Shown: piece by piece, positions 27,854 through 37,509 of the stretch
Position numbering within the stretch: the stretch's first letter is position 1
Layout: each line of letters begins with the position of its first letter
Source: Candidatus Competibacter denitrificans Run_A_D11
GTDB lineage: Bacteria > Pseudomonadota > Gammaproteobacteria > Competibacterales > Competibacteraceae
Direction of reading: 5' to 3'
DNA length: 64,000 nucleotides
Assembly (NCBI RefSeq): GCF_001051235.1
Contig: NZ_CBTJ020000101.1
Location: forward strand, 62,001 to 126,000
Made by a program: the position numbers and the translations under genes
The notes under the pieces: model-generated
The model's input: the letters and a program-made list of their open reading frames with translations, nothing else
What the model was told of the DNA's origin: nothing
The model's database searches: none

Positions 27854-28482
27854 GAGAGCTGTCCGGCTAATCCGGTTTCGGCATCTAACACATCGATCAG
27901 TTGCAAGGTCTCCTGCTCCATCTGCACCACCAGCGCATCAACTCTTGCATGAAAATAACGATAAAACAGCAAGCTGGGAATAGCGACGGTTAGGCCGGCG
28001 GCAGTGGTCAAGAGCGCCTCGGCGATACCGACCGACAGGAGACTGAAATTACTGTTCCCTTGCACTGAGACGATCTGAAAGATTTTGATCATACCGGCCA
28101 CGGTGCCGAGCAGGCCCAGCAACGGGCTGATGGCGGCGATGGTGCCCAAGGGACTGAGAAAGCGCTCCAGTTCGTGGACGACATGGCGGCCGGTATCCTC
28201 AATGCGTTCCCGCAGAATCTCCCGCCCGCTACCGTGATGATTCAGGCCAACCGCCACAATCCGGCCCAACGGCGAATCCAGCGGCAGTGCAGCGATTTCC
28301 TGGCGATTGACGGCTCCGCGTTCAACCCAGCCACGCAGGATGCGCAGCAGCCGCTCCGGTAAGACCCGAACCCGCTGTAACGCCAGCAACCGTTCGATGA
28401 TAATGACCATCGCCACCAGCGAACAGGCCAGAATCGGCGCCATCAGCCAGCCACCGGCCTTGATCAGGTCGAATCCCACCAT
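27850..28482 (-). CDS. exbB: ExbB/TolQ/MotA-family proton channel protein
   Basis: A 210-residue inner-membrane protein with three predicted helices: LMAPILACSLVAMVIIIERL, then AISPLLGLLGTVAGMIKIF, then ALLTTAAGLTVAIPSLLFY. The second and third are the conserved MotA/TolQ/ExbB pore segments (GLLGTV and TTAAGL). It works with the following ExbD. 64 bases separate it from comEC. Confidence 0.93.
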   Translation of the reverse strand: MVGFDLIKAGGWLMAPILACSLVAMVIIIERLLALQRVRVLPERLLRILRGWVERGAVNRQEIAALPLDSPLGRIVAVGLNHHGSGREILRERIEDTGRHVVHELERFLSPLGTIAAISPLLGLLGTVAGMIKIFQIVSVQGNSNFSLLSVGIAEALLTTAAGLTVAIPSLLFYRYFHARVDALVVQMEQETLQLIDVLDAETGLAGQLS

Positions 28483-28546
28483 TCGTCTTAACGCTCCGTT
28501 CTGGTCACCGGGTGGTCATGATACCGGATTTGGTGTGATACCCGCA

Positions 28547-30865
28547 TCAGGGCGCCATCCAGTAATGACGATGCTCACGGCGATGACGCTCCAGCAAAAG
28601 GGGCTGATCCGGCGTCCATTGAAACGTCAGCGCCCCCTCGTAACCGGTATCGAGCAAGCTAGCGCCGGTCGCCTGATAGCGCGCCACCGTGTCGGGACGC
28701 GGATAGCCGAACCGGTTGCGATAACCGGTGGCAAACAGCACATAGCGCGGCCGTACCGCATCCAGAAACGCTGAAGTGACCCGATCACGATGGCCGTGAT
28801 GAGGAGCGACCAACACATCGGCCGCCAACTCGGCGCCATAGCCGGCAACCAACGCCGTTTGGGCCGCAGTTTCAATATCACCCGGTAACAACAACCGCCC
28901 AGCCGGCCCCACGACTTGGAGCACACAGGAGGCATCATCAGCGGTAAATCCGGTCTCTGGCGGATGCAACAGTTGAAATTGCACGCCATCCCATTGCCAT
29001 GCTTGGCCGGCCTGACACCGCTTCGCGCCAGCAATGGGCGTCTCTTCCAGAGAGGCCGTTGCGATCTCCGCCACTGGCATCAATTCCAACACTGAGCGAA
29101 CGCCGCCAGTATGCTGCTTGTCGGCGTGGCTGATCAGCAAGCGATCCACCTGCCGGATACCTTGCCGACGCAGAAAAGGCACCAGCACCGCCCGACCAGC
29201 ATCCAGCTCCGCGCCCAGACGCGGGCCGGTATCGTAGACCAAGACATGATGTTGAGTGCGGATGACTCCGGCCAAGCCAGGGCCAACATCCAATAAGGTG
29301 AACCAAAAACCACCTGGCTCCGGCGTCGGCAACGGCGGCCACAACAGCGGCAAACACAGCGGCAACCCCAACCAGCGGCCCGCCAAACCGCGTGGGGCCA
29401 GCAACAATAACATCCCCGGCACCGCGAAAAGCAGCGTCCACCAAGGTGGCCCCGGCCAGGACAACACCGCACCAGGCCAATGTTCCAGCCATAGCAGGAT
29501 CTGCCACAACCCCGCCATCGTCAGCGCGGCCAGTTCCAGCAAAAAGGTTTGTAGCGCGGTGCTGACCGGTCCCACCAGCGCCGCCAGCAGGCTCAATGGC
29601 AGCACGGTGCAGCCCACCCAGGGAATTGCGAGAAAATTAGCGAGCGGCGACAGTAAGGGAAATTGTTGAAAATAGATCAAAGTCGGCGGCAGCAGCGCCA
29701 CCGTGAGCTTAAGCTGCAAACCGACCGTCTGGCTGAGCCAAGCCCGCTCGCACCAACGGCCGCTGGTGCTATAGACAATCGCCGCGACCGCGCCGAATGA
29801 CAGCCAAAATCCCGCCAGCAGAGGCGCGGCGGGATCGTAAAGCAGAACAGCTAACAGCGCGAGCGCCAAAATTCGACTAGGCGCGGCCGGGCGCTGGATG
29901 ATCAACGCCACCATCGCCACCGCTGCCATCAAAAATGCCCGTTGCGCTGGCACGGATAAACCGGAGATTAGGGTGTAACCGCCTGCCCCCATTAGCGCTG
30001 CTACCGCTGCCGCCCGCCGCGCCGGCCACCGCAGAGCCAGTTCTGGAACCCGTCGCCAGATCCCCAAAAACAGGGCAAAGACCATCCCAGCGACTAAGCC
30101 GATGTGGGAACCTGATACCGACATCAGATGACCGATGCCGGTGCGATTGAACACCTCCCATTGCCGGGACGAAATACCGCCTTCTTCACCCACCGCCAAC
30201 GCGACCAGAACCCCGACGAACGGATTCTCTGGTAGTTGTCGCTCGAAATCCTCAGCGATTCGCGCGCGATAGCGGTCAACCGGGTAACGCTCGGCAACTG
30301 CTAAACGTTGCGGCAATGGTTGTCGGCGAACACTCCCCGTCGCCACAATACCCTTGGCATACAACCACTGCTCGTAGTCGAATCCGCCTGGATTCGACAG
30401 ACCGCGTGGTTGCCGCAAGCGGGCCGTGAAAGCCCAGCGGTCACCGACCTGCAAGGGTGGATTTGATTCCACCGCACGTTCTTCGCCATCGGCCGGTTCA
30501 TCCCACCATGCCAACCGTAAGCGCTGGCCGACCAGTTCTAAGACTGGTCGCTCGCCCTTTCGGGCATTTGCCACCATAAATTCGAACCGTACACTCCGCC
30601 TTTCCTGCTCCGGTAGCGCGGCAATCCAACCGTCTACCGACAACTCAGCACCTTCCAGCGCCGCCGGTAATCTCGCAGTTGGCGCGGCCAACAATAAGGC
30701 CCACAAAAAGCCAGCGCTGCCCCAGGCTAATAATCGCAACCAGGGCACCGTGATCCCCACCAGCACCACCGCTGGCCATGCTGCACTCCAACCCCGCCCC
30801 GGTAGCTCCGGTAAGCTTTGCAGGATCAGGATACCGACCAAAAAGGCGATGGCCCCCCAGCGCAT
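28547..30865 (-). CDS. comEC: ComEC/Rec2-family DNA internalisation protein
   Basis: Polytopic inner-membrane channel for single-stranded DNA uptake in natural transformation. About 772 residues: an N-terminal hydrophobic part with a DUF4131-like domain, a central competence domain (TGIGHLMSVSGSHIGLVAG with the family's SGSH), and a C-terminal metallo-beta-lactamase domain with LLISHADKQHTGGV, LLPGDIE and LVAPHHGHRD. In the first metal motif the usual HxDxDH reads HADKQH, so one Asp ligand is Gln. An earlier ATG at 30922 would overlap lolD by 40 bases; 30865 leaves an 18-base gap and starts in the first membrane segment. Confidence 0.9.
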   Translation of the reverse strand: MRWGAIAFLVGILILQSLPELPGRGWSAAWPAVVLVGITVPWLRLLAWGSAGFLWALLLAAPTARLPAALEGAELSVDGWIAALPEQERRSVRFEFMVANARKGERPVLELVGQRLRLAWWDEPADGEERAVESNPPLQVGDRWAFTARLRQPRGLSNPGGFDYEQWLYAKGIVATGSVRRQPLPQRLAVAERYPVDRYRARIAEDFERQLPENPFVGVLVALAVGEEGGISSRQWEVFNRTGIGHLMSVSGSHIGLVAGMVFALFLGIWRRVPELALRWPARRAAAVAALMGAGGYTLISGLSVPAQRAFLMAAVAMVALIIQRPAAPSRILALALLAVLLYDPAAPLLAGFWLSFGAVAAIVYSTSGRWCERAWLSQTVGLQLKLTVALLPPTLIYFQQFPLLSPLANFLAIPWVGCTVLPLSLLAALVGPVSTALQTFLLELAALTMAGLWQILLWLEHWPGAVLSWPGPPWWTLLFAVPGMLLLLAPRGLAGRWLGLPLCLPLLWPPLPTPEPGGFWFTLLDVGPGLAGVIRTQHHVLVYDTGPRLGAELDAGRAVLVPFLRRQGIRQVDRLLISHADKQHTGGVRSVLELMPVAEIATASLEETPIAGAKRCQAGQAWQWDGVQFQLLHPPETGFTADDASCVLQVVGPAGRLLLPGDIETAAQTALVAGYGAELAADVLVAPHHGHRDRVTSAFLDAVRPRYVLFATGYRNRFGYPRPDTVARYQATGASLLDTGYEGALTFQWTPDQPLLLERHRREHRHYWMAP

Positions 30866-30882
30866 TGATGGCCACCCACCGA

Positions 30883-31590
30883 TCAGCGTTCCCGCACCAA
30901 CACCCCATCGTTTAGCCGCCACAGGGCCTCAGCGCGTGCGGCCAACGCAAGGTCATGGGTGACGATGACGAAGCTGGTCCCCAGATCGCGGTTTAATTCC
31001 AGCATCAGTTCAAAGACCTGCTCAGCGCTATGGCGGTCCAAGTTGCCTGTCGGTTCATCGGCCAATACGCAGGCCGGCTCAGTGATCAGGGCACGCGCCA
31101 CCGCCGCCCGCTGGCGCTCGCCGCCGGATAACTCGCCGGGACGATGCGTTAAACGCTCTTTCAGCCCCACCCGTGCTAACAAGGCAGCGGCTTGTTCAGC
31201 AGCGCGTTTGGGCGCGTTGCCGCGAATCAACAACGGCATTGCTACATTTTCCAGTGCGGTGAATTCCGGTAACAAATGGTGAAACTGGTAGACAAATCCC
31301 AGGCAACGATTGCGCAACCGCCCCCGATCCGCGTCGCTCATCCGGCTCAATTCCTGGCCGGATACCCATACCGAGCCGGTGGTCGGCGTATCCAATCCAC
31401 CCAGCAAATGCAGTAACGTGCTTTTACCTGACCCGGAACTGCCGATGATGGCGACCCGTTCCCCACGCTGAACCTGCAAGCTGATATTGCGCAGGACCTG
31501 CAATGACTCTTCACCTTGCCGAAACGTCTTGGCCAGCTCACGACATTCCAATACGGCCTGCGCTTGGCTCACGATGGCTGCCTCATTCAT
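30883..31590 (-). CDS. lolD: Lipoprotein-releasing system ATP-binding protein LolD
   Basis: ATPase of the transporter that extracts outer-membrane lipoproteins from the inner membrane. The 235-residue protein has Walker [21 protein letters not shown], a Q-loop with [21 protein letters not shown] (the LolD-type sequence), signature LSGGERQR and Walker [12 protein letters not shown]. The start overlaps lolC by eight bases. Confidence 0.95.
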   Translation of the reverse strand: MNEAAIVSQAQAVLECRELAKTFRQGEESLQVLRNISLQVQRGERVAIIGSSGSGKSTLLHLLGGLDTPTTGSVWVSGQELSRMSDADRGRLRNRCLGFVYQFHHLLPEFTALENVAMPLLIRGNAPKRAAEQAAALLARVGLKERLTHRPGELSGGERQRAAVARALITEPACVLADEPTGNLDRHSAEQVFELMLELNRDLGTSFVIVTHDLALAARAEALWRLNDGVLVRER

Positions 31591-32833
31591 AACGCAGCGC
31601 CTCGGCCGGCTGGGTGCGAGCAGCGCGCCATGCCGGATACAGTGTCGCTAACGTCGCCAACCCAAACGCCACCAAGCCGATGGTGATGACATCGCTCCAT
31701 TGGACTTTTGAGGGAATATCACTGATCAAATAAACATCCGGGGCGAGGATCTTGACGCTGAATAACCGCTCGATAAACGGCACCACCACATCGACATGGG
31801 TTGCTAAAGCCACCCCGCCTATTAAGCCCAGCACGGTGCCGACCAGCCCGATGGTCATGCCTTGGACGATAAAAATTCCCATCACCGAGCGCGGAGTTGC
31901 CCCCAGCGTGCGCAAGATGGCTATGTCAGCTTGCTTATCGGTCACCACCATCACCAGCATCGAAACGATGTTGAAAGCAGCAACGGCAACGATCAGCGTC
32001 AAGATGACAAACATCGCGGTCTTTTCAATCTGCACCGCCCGAAAATAGCTGGCGTGATCTTGAGTCCAGTCGCGGGCCACGAAGGTTTCCGGTAATTTGC
32101 CGGCGAGTTCGCGGGAGAAACGCGGCGCCATGAACAAGTCATGCAATTTCAAGCGAACCCCATTCACCGTACCCTCTGGATATTGAAATAGCTTAGCGGC
32201 ATCCTCGACATGGATCAGCGCCAAACCTCGGTCATATTCGTACATCCCTGCCTTGAACAAGCCAACCACATCAAAGCGCTTCAAGCGTGGCAAAATCCCA
32301 GCGGGTGTAACGCTGGCTTGGGGCGTAATCACGGTGATCTTATCACCCACCACCACCCCCAACGCATTGGCCAATGCCTGACCGAGAATGATGCCAAACT
32401 GGCCAGGCCGTAACTCGTCTAACGTCCCCTGCACCATTTTGCTACCGATATCCGAGACCTTATTTTCCTCGGCTGGCAAGATACCCTGTACCAACGCGCC
32501 GCTAACCAGCGAGGCGTTATTCAACATGGCTTCGCCACGGATATAAGGGGCACCACCCACCACTCGCGCATCTTCCAGCGCCCAATCTCGCACCGCCTTC
32601 CAATCCTCAACGGCACCGCTCCAGCGGTTGATGGTGGCATGTGGGGTCATCGCCAAAATCCGCCCGCGTACCTCTTCTTGAAAGCCGTTCATGACCGACA
32701 AAACGGTAATCAAAGCGGTAATCCCCAAGGCGATGCCAAGCACTGAACTCAAAGAGATAAAGGAGACGAAGTGATTGCGACGCTTGGCTCGGGTGTAACG
32801 CAGACCGATGAACAATTCGAGAGGACGAAACAT
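31583..32833 (-). CDS. lolC: Lipoprotein-releasing system permease (LolC/LolE family)
   Basis: Inner-membrane permease with the MacB/LolCE topology: one N-terminal helix ([20 protein letters not shown]), a large periplasmic domain and three C-terminal helices. The 416-residue length and the start [23 protein letters not shown] fit LolC/LolE. Only one permease gene accompanies lolD in this window. The second could be elsewhere, or this may be a LolF-type protein that works as a homodimer. Confidence 0.9.
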   Translation of the reverse strand: MFRPLELFIGLRYTRAKRRNHFVSFISLSSVLGIALGITALITVLSVMNGFQEEVRGRILAMTPHATINRWSGAVEDWKAVRDWALEDARVVGGAPYIRGEAMLNNASLVSGALVQGILPAEENKVSDIGSKMVQGTLDELRPGQFGIILGQALANALGVVVGDKITVITPQASVTPAGILPRLKRFDVVGLFKAGMYEYDRGLALIHVEDAAKLFQYPEGTVNGVRLKLHDLFMAPRFSRELAGKLPETFVARDWTQDHASYFRAVQIEKTAMFVILTLIVAVAAFNIVSMLVMVVTDKQADIAILRTLGATPRSVMGIFIVQGMTIGLVGTVLGLIGGVALATHVDVVVPFIERLFSVKILAPDVYLISDIPSKVQWSDVITIGLVAFGLATLATLYPAWRAARTQPAEALRYE

Positions 32834-32892
32834 AGGTACGATTCAGCTTGGCGGGTAATCCGGGATAGGAGAAGGCGCGCCGTCATAATGCA

Positions 32893-32915
32893 TTGGCCGC
32901 CCGTTGGGCGGCCAA
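32893..32915 (-). terminator. Perfect palindromic hairpin after comEA-like gene
   Basis: TTGGCCGCCC (32893-32902), GTT and GGGCGGCCAA (32906-32915) form a 10-bp stem in the gap between the comEA-like stop and lolC. It lacks a T-run but is strong, and probably ends or stabilises the comEA transcript. Confidence 0.5.
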
Positions 32916-32946
32916 GTCTTACACCGGGGATGGGCCAATTGAGATT

Positions 32947-33417
32947 TTACTGCTTGGGCAGCGCCGCAGCAGGGATTTTTGGTTTAACAGGCGTCGTCAC
33001 AGCCGCTGGCACCGATGGCGTAGCCGGTACGGTGGGCGTAGCCGGCACCGTTGGCACCTTATTGGTCAACGTTGATGTACTCGGTACGGTGGACGTAGCC
33101 GGCACCGTTGGCACCTTCTTGGTCAGCGCCGATGTACTCGGCAGCGCTGAAGTTCCTCCCCCCACCGTCGCCGAAGCCTTAACGCCCAGCACGGTTTTGT
33201 CGCCAACCCCAGGCACTTTGCCTAAATCATCCACGGATTGAAACGCCCCATGCTCCTGGCGATACTTGACGATAGCGGCCGCTTTCGCCGGGCCGATCCC
33301 TTTCAAGCCCTTTTCGAGCTGATCGGCTGTCGCCGTATTGATATCGACCATTTGGGCAAAGGTCACGGTAGAAAAGAGGGCCAGAATCAAGCCGAGCAAC
33401 ACATGCAAGCCTTTCAT
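32947..33417 (-). CDS. ComEA-like helix-hairpin-helix protein with VPT/VPA repeat tail
   Basis: A 156-residue exported protein: signal peptide (KGLHVLLGLILALFSTVTFAQ), then a ComEA-type double HhH domain, VDINTATADQLEKGLKGIG followed by PAKAAAIVKYRQEHGAF and VPGVGDKTV. This domain binds DNA in competence proteins. The last ~75 residues are low complexity, with repeats of the KVPTVPAT type rich in Pro, Thr, Ser and Val. The ATG at 33417 starts the signal peptide; the frame extends nine residues upstream. With comEC nearby (lolDC between), a role in DNA uptake is likely. Confidence 0.85.
   Translation of the reverse strand: MKGLHVLLGLILALFSTVTFAQMVDINTATADQLEKGLKGIGPAKAAAIVKYRQEHGAFQSVDDLGKVPGVGDKTVLGVKASATVGGGTSALPSTSALTKKVPTVPATSTVPSTSTLTNKVPTVPATPTVPATPSVPAAVTTPVKPKIPAAALPKQ
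33020..33150. repeat. 57-bp imperfect tandem repeat in the ComEA-like tail
   Basis: GTAGCCGGCACCGTTGGCAC begins at 33038 and again at 33095, a 57-base (19-codon) period; the following bases also match (TTGGTCA..G..GATGTACTCGG). A diverged partial copy begins about 33020. The repeats encode the TKKVPTVPATSTVPS-like units and are likely prone to length change. Confidence 0.75.
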
Positions 33418-33568
33418 TGCTTCATCTCCTCGTTCGGTTATCAATCGCTGTCAGACCAAGCCGACAGCGGCGAAAACTATAAAGGTGAAACTTAAAAAAT
33501 ACAATTTGATCAGTCGTTTGCCAAATACGCAACCATCGGTGAAACAGGCCGTGATTGAGTTGGCCCGC

Positions 33569-34738
33569 TCAACGAGGTGTGCCGATCACCAAATCCGCCA
33601 TCGGTTTGATGGTATTCCACTGCTGGCAACTGGGGCAGCACCAGTGCAGGGTTTTGACTATAAACCCACAGGCAGCGCAACGATAGCGAGCGGCATTATT
33701 CAGTAATTGCGTGCTGATGGCGTGCAAAGCTTGTAAATCGGCGTATTCGGCCCCCTCGCCGCGCGCGAGCTTGATTTCAACCAACCGACGCAAACCCAGC
33801 AAGGTCGGATACGTTTGCAGCTCGCGATTAAGAAACTGGACTGTGGCTTCTTCGCCTTTCCGCTGCAACAACCACTCGGCCAAAGCGTCAGTGACACGCC
33901 CGCCATGGTCTCGCGCCTGAACTTCCCGTAAGTACTGCACCCACTCATCCGGTCGTCCCACGGCTACAAAACAGGCGCCGAGCGGGGCGATCACCTCAGG
34001 AAAGTACCCTGGATCTTGGCGTTCGACCGCTTGGAGCGCTTCAATGGCAGCCCGATAATCGCCGGCCTGCACAGCGAAACCGCCAAGCAACAGATTGGCG
34101 CGCGCGCAGCCAGGATCGCGCCGCAGCGCATCCAGCAGCCACTTCTTGGCTTCGACGCCCTCTCCCCGCGTGCTGGCCGCCTCAGCCAATTCACAACAGA
34201 AATGGGCAGTCTCCTTTCTCTTAGATTCCCCGCCCATCCGCTCCAGCCGATCACAATAATGGATCGCCTGGCACCAATCCTTTTCTTGCTGAAAAATGTA
34301 AATCAACCGCGAGATCGCAACTTCCATGTAATCAGGTTGATCAAGCAACTCTTGAAATAACGCTTCCGCACGGTCGAACAGGCCCGCGCGCAAATAGTCT
34401 TCGCCCAGTTCCAGCACCGCCCCGTGCCGCTGGTCAACCGTCAGATGGGTTCGGGCGATGAGGCTGCCGTGGATATGGATGGCCCGATCCACCTCGCCGC
34501 GACGGCGGAAAAGATTACCCAACGCCAGATGGATCTCGGCCGTATCCTGATCCACGTCAGCCATCCGGGTGAGCACTTCAATGGCCTGATCGGGCTTATC
34601 GTTGATCAAATAATTCAGTCCCTTGAAATACTCGGCGCTGCCGACCGTCGATCCGCCTGATTTAGCCGCCTGACGGTTCGCCACCCACCAACCGGAAGCG
34701 GCGGCAACCGGCAGCAGCAGCCACAGAAGCTCAATCAT
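33569..34738 (-). CDS. lapB: Lipopolysaccharide assembly protein LapB
   Basis: Inner-membrane-anchored regulator that adapts LpxC turnover to LPS synthesis. The 389-residue protein has an N-terminal membrane anchor (IELLWLLLPVAAASGWWVA), about nine TPR-like repeats and a C-terminal rubredoxin-type metal domain with the Cys pairs CAACG and CCPSC. It follows lapA by 25 bases, the conserved lapA-lapB pair. Confidence 0.94.
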   Translation of the reverse strand: MIELLWLLLPVAAASGWWVANRQAAKSGGSTVGSAEYFKGLNYLINDKPDQAIEVLTRMADVDQDTAEIHLALGNLFRRRGEVDRAIHIHGSLIARTHLTVDQRHGAVLELGEDYLRAGLFDRAEALFQELLDQPDYMEVAISRLIYIFQQEKDWCQAIHYCDRLERMGGESKRKETAHFCCELAEAASTRGEGVEAKKWLLDALRRDPGCARANLLLGGFAVQAGDYRAAIEALQAVERQDPGYFPEVIAPLGACFVAVGRPDEWVQYLREVQARDHGGRVTDALAEWLLQRKGEEATVQFLNRELQTYPTLLGLRRLVEIKLARGEGAEYADLQALHAISTQLLNNAARYRCAACGFIVKTLHWCCPSCQQWNTIKPMADLVIGTPR

Positions 34739-34763
34739 GACCCGGCAACGACACGATCCGGCT

Positions 34764-35066
34764 TCAACGGATATCCCGTCCCACCTTTTTGGCCAACAGA
34801 TTGATTTCCTGATCTTTGGTCAACACAGACTGCCGCAAGCGGTTAAGCTGCCAGCGTAGCGGTAACACCATGGAGGCTCCAATCAACGCTGCCAACAATG
34901 CCCCCACCGCGAAAGCGCTGATCATCGCTAAGGACAGCGGGATCGTCGTCGCGCCCAGTAGATATTTGATGGTAACGGGATCGGCATTTAAGGTGGAAAA
35001 CTCCACACCGATCAACAAAACGACCAGCAAAATTGCAGCGACCAGAATAAATTTGATTAAAAACAT
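34764..35066 (-). CDS. lapA: Lipopolysaccharide assembly protein LapA
   Basis: A 100-residue inner-membrane protein with two helices (LIKFILVAAILLVVLLIGV and LAMISAFAVGALLAALIGAS) and a C-terminal basic coiled coil (LRWQLNRLRQSVLTKDQE). It partners LapB. The start is preceded by GGTGGGGGG. A terminator separates it from ihfB. Confidence 0.92.
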   Translation of the reverse strand: MFLIKFILVAAILLVVLLIGVEFSTLNADPVTIKYLLGATTIPLSLAMISAFAVGALLAALIGASMVLPLRWQLNRLRQSVLTKDQEINLLAKKVGRDIR

Positions 35067-35126
35067 GGATTCCCCCCACCTGAATAGCCTGAAATCAACG
35101 CGCTCAATCGTTTACGGTCTTGCAAC

Positions 35127-35153
35127 AAAAAACCCACTATACCGTGGGTTTTT
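35127..35153. terminator. Bidirectional intrinsic terminator between ihfB and lapA
   Basis: A-run, ACCCAC (35132-35137), loop TATACC, GTGGGT (35144-35149), T-run. The A- and T-tracts on both sides let it act on either strand; for the minus strand it ends the transcript from ihfB. It implies that lapAB have their own promoter in 35067-35126. Confidence 0.8.
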
Positions 35154-35197
35154 GAACGGCGCACGACAACCGGGCGGTTTGAGGAAAAATTTCCAAC

Positions 35198-35521
35198 CTA
35201 ACTCGCGCCATCGGTAGCGTCATAGCGCTCATTGACCCGTTCCCGCAATTCCTTACCGGGCTTGAAGTGAGGGACATATTTGCCGGTTAAGGAGACCGCA
35301 TCCCCAGTCTTTGGATTACGTCCCACCCGCGGGGGTCGAAAATGCAGCGAAAAGCTACCAAATCCACGGATTTCGATCCGCTCACCATTGGCCAGCGACT
35401 CGCTCATTTGCTCCAATAGGGTCTTGACCGCCTGTTCGATATCTCGATAGGGAATATCGTTCCGCTTGCGGGCAAGAATCTCGATCAGCTCTGATTTTGT
35501 CATAAACCCTCCCTCCGGCAT
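35198..35521 (-). CDS. ihfB: Integration host factor subunit beta
   Basis: DNA-bending nucleoid protein that pairs with IHF-alpha. The 107-residue protein has [15 protein letters not shown] (from the second Met), the dimer region, and the DNA-binding arm [12 protein letters not shown] with the intercalating Pro, then [15 protein letters not shown]. The first Met at 35521 adds five residues (MPEGGF) and covers the ribosome site GGAGGG; the start is therefore more likely the ATG at 35506. Position after rpsA is conserved. Confidence 0.95.
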   Translation of the reverse strand: MPEGGFMTKSELIEILARKRNDIPYRDIEQAVKTLLEQMSESLANGERIEIRGFGSFSLHFRPPRVGRNPKTGDAVSLTGKYVPHFKPGKELRERVNERYDATDGAS

Positions 35522-35577
35522 CAGGGCATAGCCTTTGCCAACCCAGCGCCGCCAATCAAGGAAATTCCGAGTGAATC

Positions 35578-35604
35578 CCGCCGCCCTGAATCGCAGAGCG
35601 GCGG
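35578..35604 (-). terminator. GC-rich hairpin between rpsA and ihfB
   Basis: CCGCCGC (35578-35584) can pair with GCGGCGG (35598-35604) around a 13-base loop. It may partly uncouple ihfB from rpsA transcription; no T-run is seen. Confidence 0.35.
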
Positions 35605-35643
35605 CACGGAACGGCGGGCGTTACTAGCCCACCGACAGACTCG

Positions 35644-37317
35644 CTAGTCATCCTGAGCGCCCATCTGCTCCTTGAAGATATCACCCAACGTGGCGCCAGT
35701 GCTCGATTTGCGACTGTAATCTTGCAACACTTCGGCTTCTTCAGCCATATCCTTCGCCTTCACCGACAAGGTAATCGCGCGATTCTTGCGGTCAACGCCG
35801 ATAAACTTGGCCTCCACCTCTTCACCCTCCTTTAGCATTGAGCGCGCGTCCTCAATCCGTTCGCGGGTCAACTCAGAAGCGCGCAGCGTGCCCTCGATGC
35901 CATGGCCCAAATCCACCAAAGCCCCCTTGGCATCGACCGAGACGATCCGCCCCTTGACCACACTGCCCTTGGGATGATCGGCGACGAAGTTGGAGAATGG
36001 GTCCTTGTCGAGTTGTTTGATGCCCAGCGAAATCCGCTCTCGTTCGGGATCAACCGCCAGCACCACCGCCTCAACTTCCTGACCTTTCTTGTATTGGCGA
36101 ACCGCTTCTTCGCCGGGAGCATTCCAGGAAATATCCGACAGATGGACCAAGCCGTCAATGCCACCATCCAGGCCGATGAAAATGCCAAAGTCGGTAATCG
36201 ACTTGATCTTGCCCGAAACGCGGTCACCCTTGGCGTGATTCTGGTCGAATTCTTCCCAGGGATTCTGCTGGCACTGTTTCATACCGAGCGAAATGCGCCG
36301 ACGATCCTCGTCGATATCCAGCACCATGACCTCGACTTCATCGCCCAAGGCCACCACTTTATTCGGATTGACATTTTTGTTGGTCCAATCCATTTCAGAG
36401 ACATGAACCAACCCTTCGACGCCCTCTTCGATCTCGACAAAACAGCCGTACTCAGCAATGTTGGTGACCTTGCCGAACACGCGAGTACCGACCGGATAGC
36501 GGCGGGCCAAAGCGATCCAGGGATCATCGCCCAGTTGTTTAAGACCCAACGAGACGCGGTTACGGTCGCGGTCGAACTTAAGCACCTTGACTTTGATGGT
36601 GTCGCCGACGTTGACCACCTCGGAGGGGTGTTTCACACGCCGCCAGGCCATATCGGTGATATGCAACAGACCATCGATGCCACCCAAATCCAGGAACGCG
36701 CCATAGTCGGTCAGATTCTTGACCATACCATCGACCACCTGACCTTCTTGCAGATTTTGCAGCAAGGCCTCGCGTTCCGCGCTGTATTCCTGCTCCACCA
36801 CCGCACGCCGGGAAACCACGACGTTATTGCGGCGCCGGTCAAGCTTGATCACTTTAAAGTCTTGCTCTTTGCCTTCCAGATAGCCAGCATCGCGCACCGG
36901 TCGCACGTCCACCAACGACCCCGGCAGGAACGCCCGAATCTCGCCGATATCCACCGTGAAACCGCCCTTGACCTTACCGCTAATCAAGCCTTTGACAATC
37001 TCTTCTTTCTCGAACGCTTGTTCCAGCGCACTCCAAATCCGGGCACGCTTGGCTTTCTCACGCGACAGCCGGGTTTCTCCGAATCCGTCTTCCAGCGCGT
37101 CCAAGGCAACCTCAATTTGGTCGCCCACCTTCACTTCGAGAACACCTTCCTCGTTGTAAAACTGTTCGAGCGGAATCAGCCCTTCCGACTTCAAGCCAGC
37201 ATTGACGACCACGACGTCCTGGCGGATGGCGACCACCAAGCCCTGAACGATGGCGCCAGGCTGCATTTGCTTGTCGGCTAAGCTCTGTTCAAACAGTTCG
37301 GCAAAACTTTCGATCAT
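35644..37317 (-). CDS. rpsA: 30S ribosomal protein S1
   Basis: Binds mRNA on the 30S subunit and unfolds structured initiation regions. At 557 residues it equals the E. coli length and has six S1 repeats, for example [20 protein letters not shown] near residue 22 and [20 protein letters not shown] near 450. There is no Shine-Dalgarno: the bases before the ATG read AGCAATAACCC. This fits the structured, SD-poor leader of rpsA in other gammaproteobacteria. Confidence 0.97.
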   Translation of the reverse strand: MIESFAELFEQSLADKQMQPGAIVQGLVVAIRQDVVVVNAGLKSEGLIPLEQFYNEEGVLEVKVGDQIEVALDALEDGFGETRLSREKAKRARIWSALEQAFEKEEIVKGLISGKVKGGFTVDIGEIRAFLPGSLVDVRPVRDAGYLEGKEQDFKVIKLDRRRNNVVVSRRAVVEQEYSAEREALLQNLQEGQVVDGMVKNLTDYGAFLDLGGIDGLLHITDMAWRRVKHPSEVVNVGDTIKVKVLKFDRDRNRVSLGLKQLGDDPWIALARRYPVGTRVFGKVTNIAEYGCFVEIEEGVEGLVHVSEMDWTNKNVNPNKVVALGDEVEVMVLDIDEDRRRISLGMKQCQQNPWEEFDQNHAKGDRVSGKIKSITDFGIFIGLDGGIDGLVHLSDISWNAPGEEAVRQYKKGQEVEAVVLAVDPERERISLGIKQLDKDPFSNFVADHPKGSVVKGRIVSVDAKGALVDLGHGIEGTLRASELTRERIEDARSMLKEGEEVEAKFIGVDRKNRAITLSVKAKDMAEEAEVLQDYSRKSSTGATLGDIFKEQMGAQDD

Positions 37318-37509
37318 GGGTTATTGCTCAAAAACGGCGACCATAGACCGCCACAGGTTAGTTGGAATACAAGATTCGGCATCAAGGCTCCGAACCGCTT
37401 TTCGGGATATCCGCCTGTTGCAGCGTTGTTAACAGCCGGCAACAACATTCCATTTCCCAAATATTCTTCAATCCTTCAGCGTTGAAGCAAGTTCTACCGG
37501 CGTAACGCA
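37318..37509 (-). promoter_or_regulatory. rpsA leader region, possible S1 autoregulation site
   Basis: The 192 bases between cmk and rpsA contain no gene. Together with the lack of a Shine-Dalgarno, the position matches the rpsA leader whose stem-loops are bound by S1 in enterobacteria. I could not establish the fold or a clear promoter by eye. Confidence 0.4.

Noticed and set aside
35902..37281. A 459-codon open frame on the plus strand opposite rpsA
   Set aside because: It mirrors the S1 repeats of rpsA on the other strand, has no ribosome site or family similarity, and rpsA is unmistakable.
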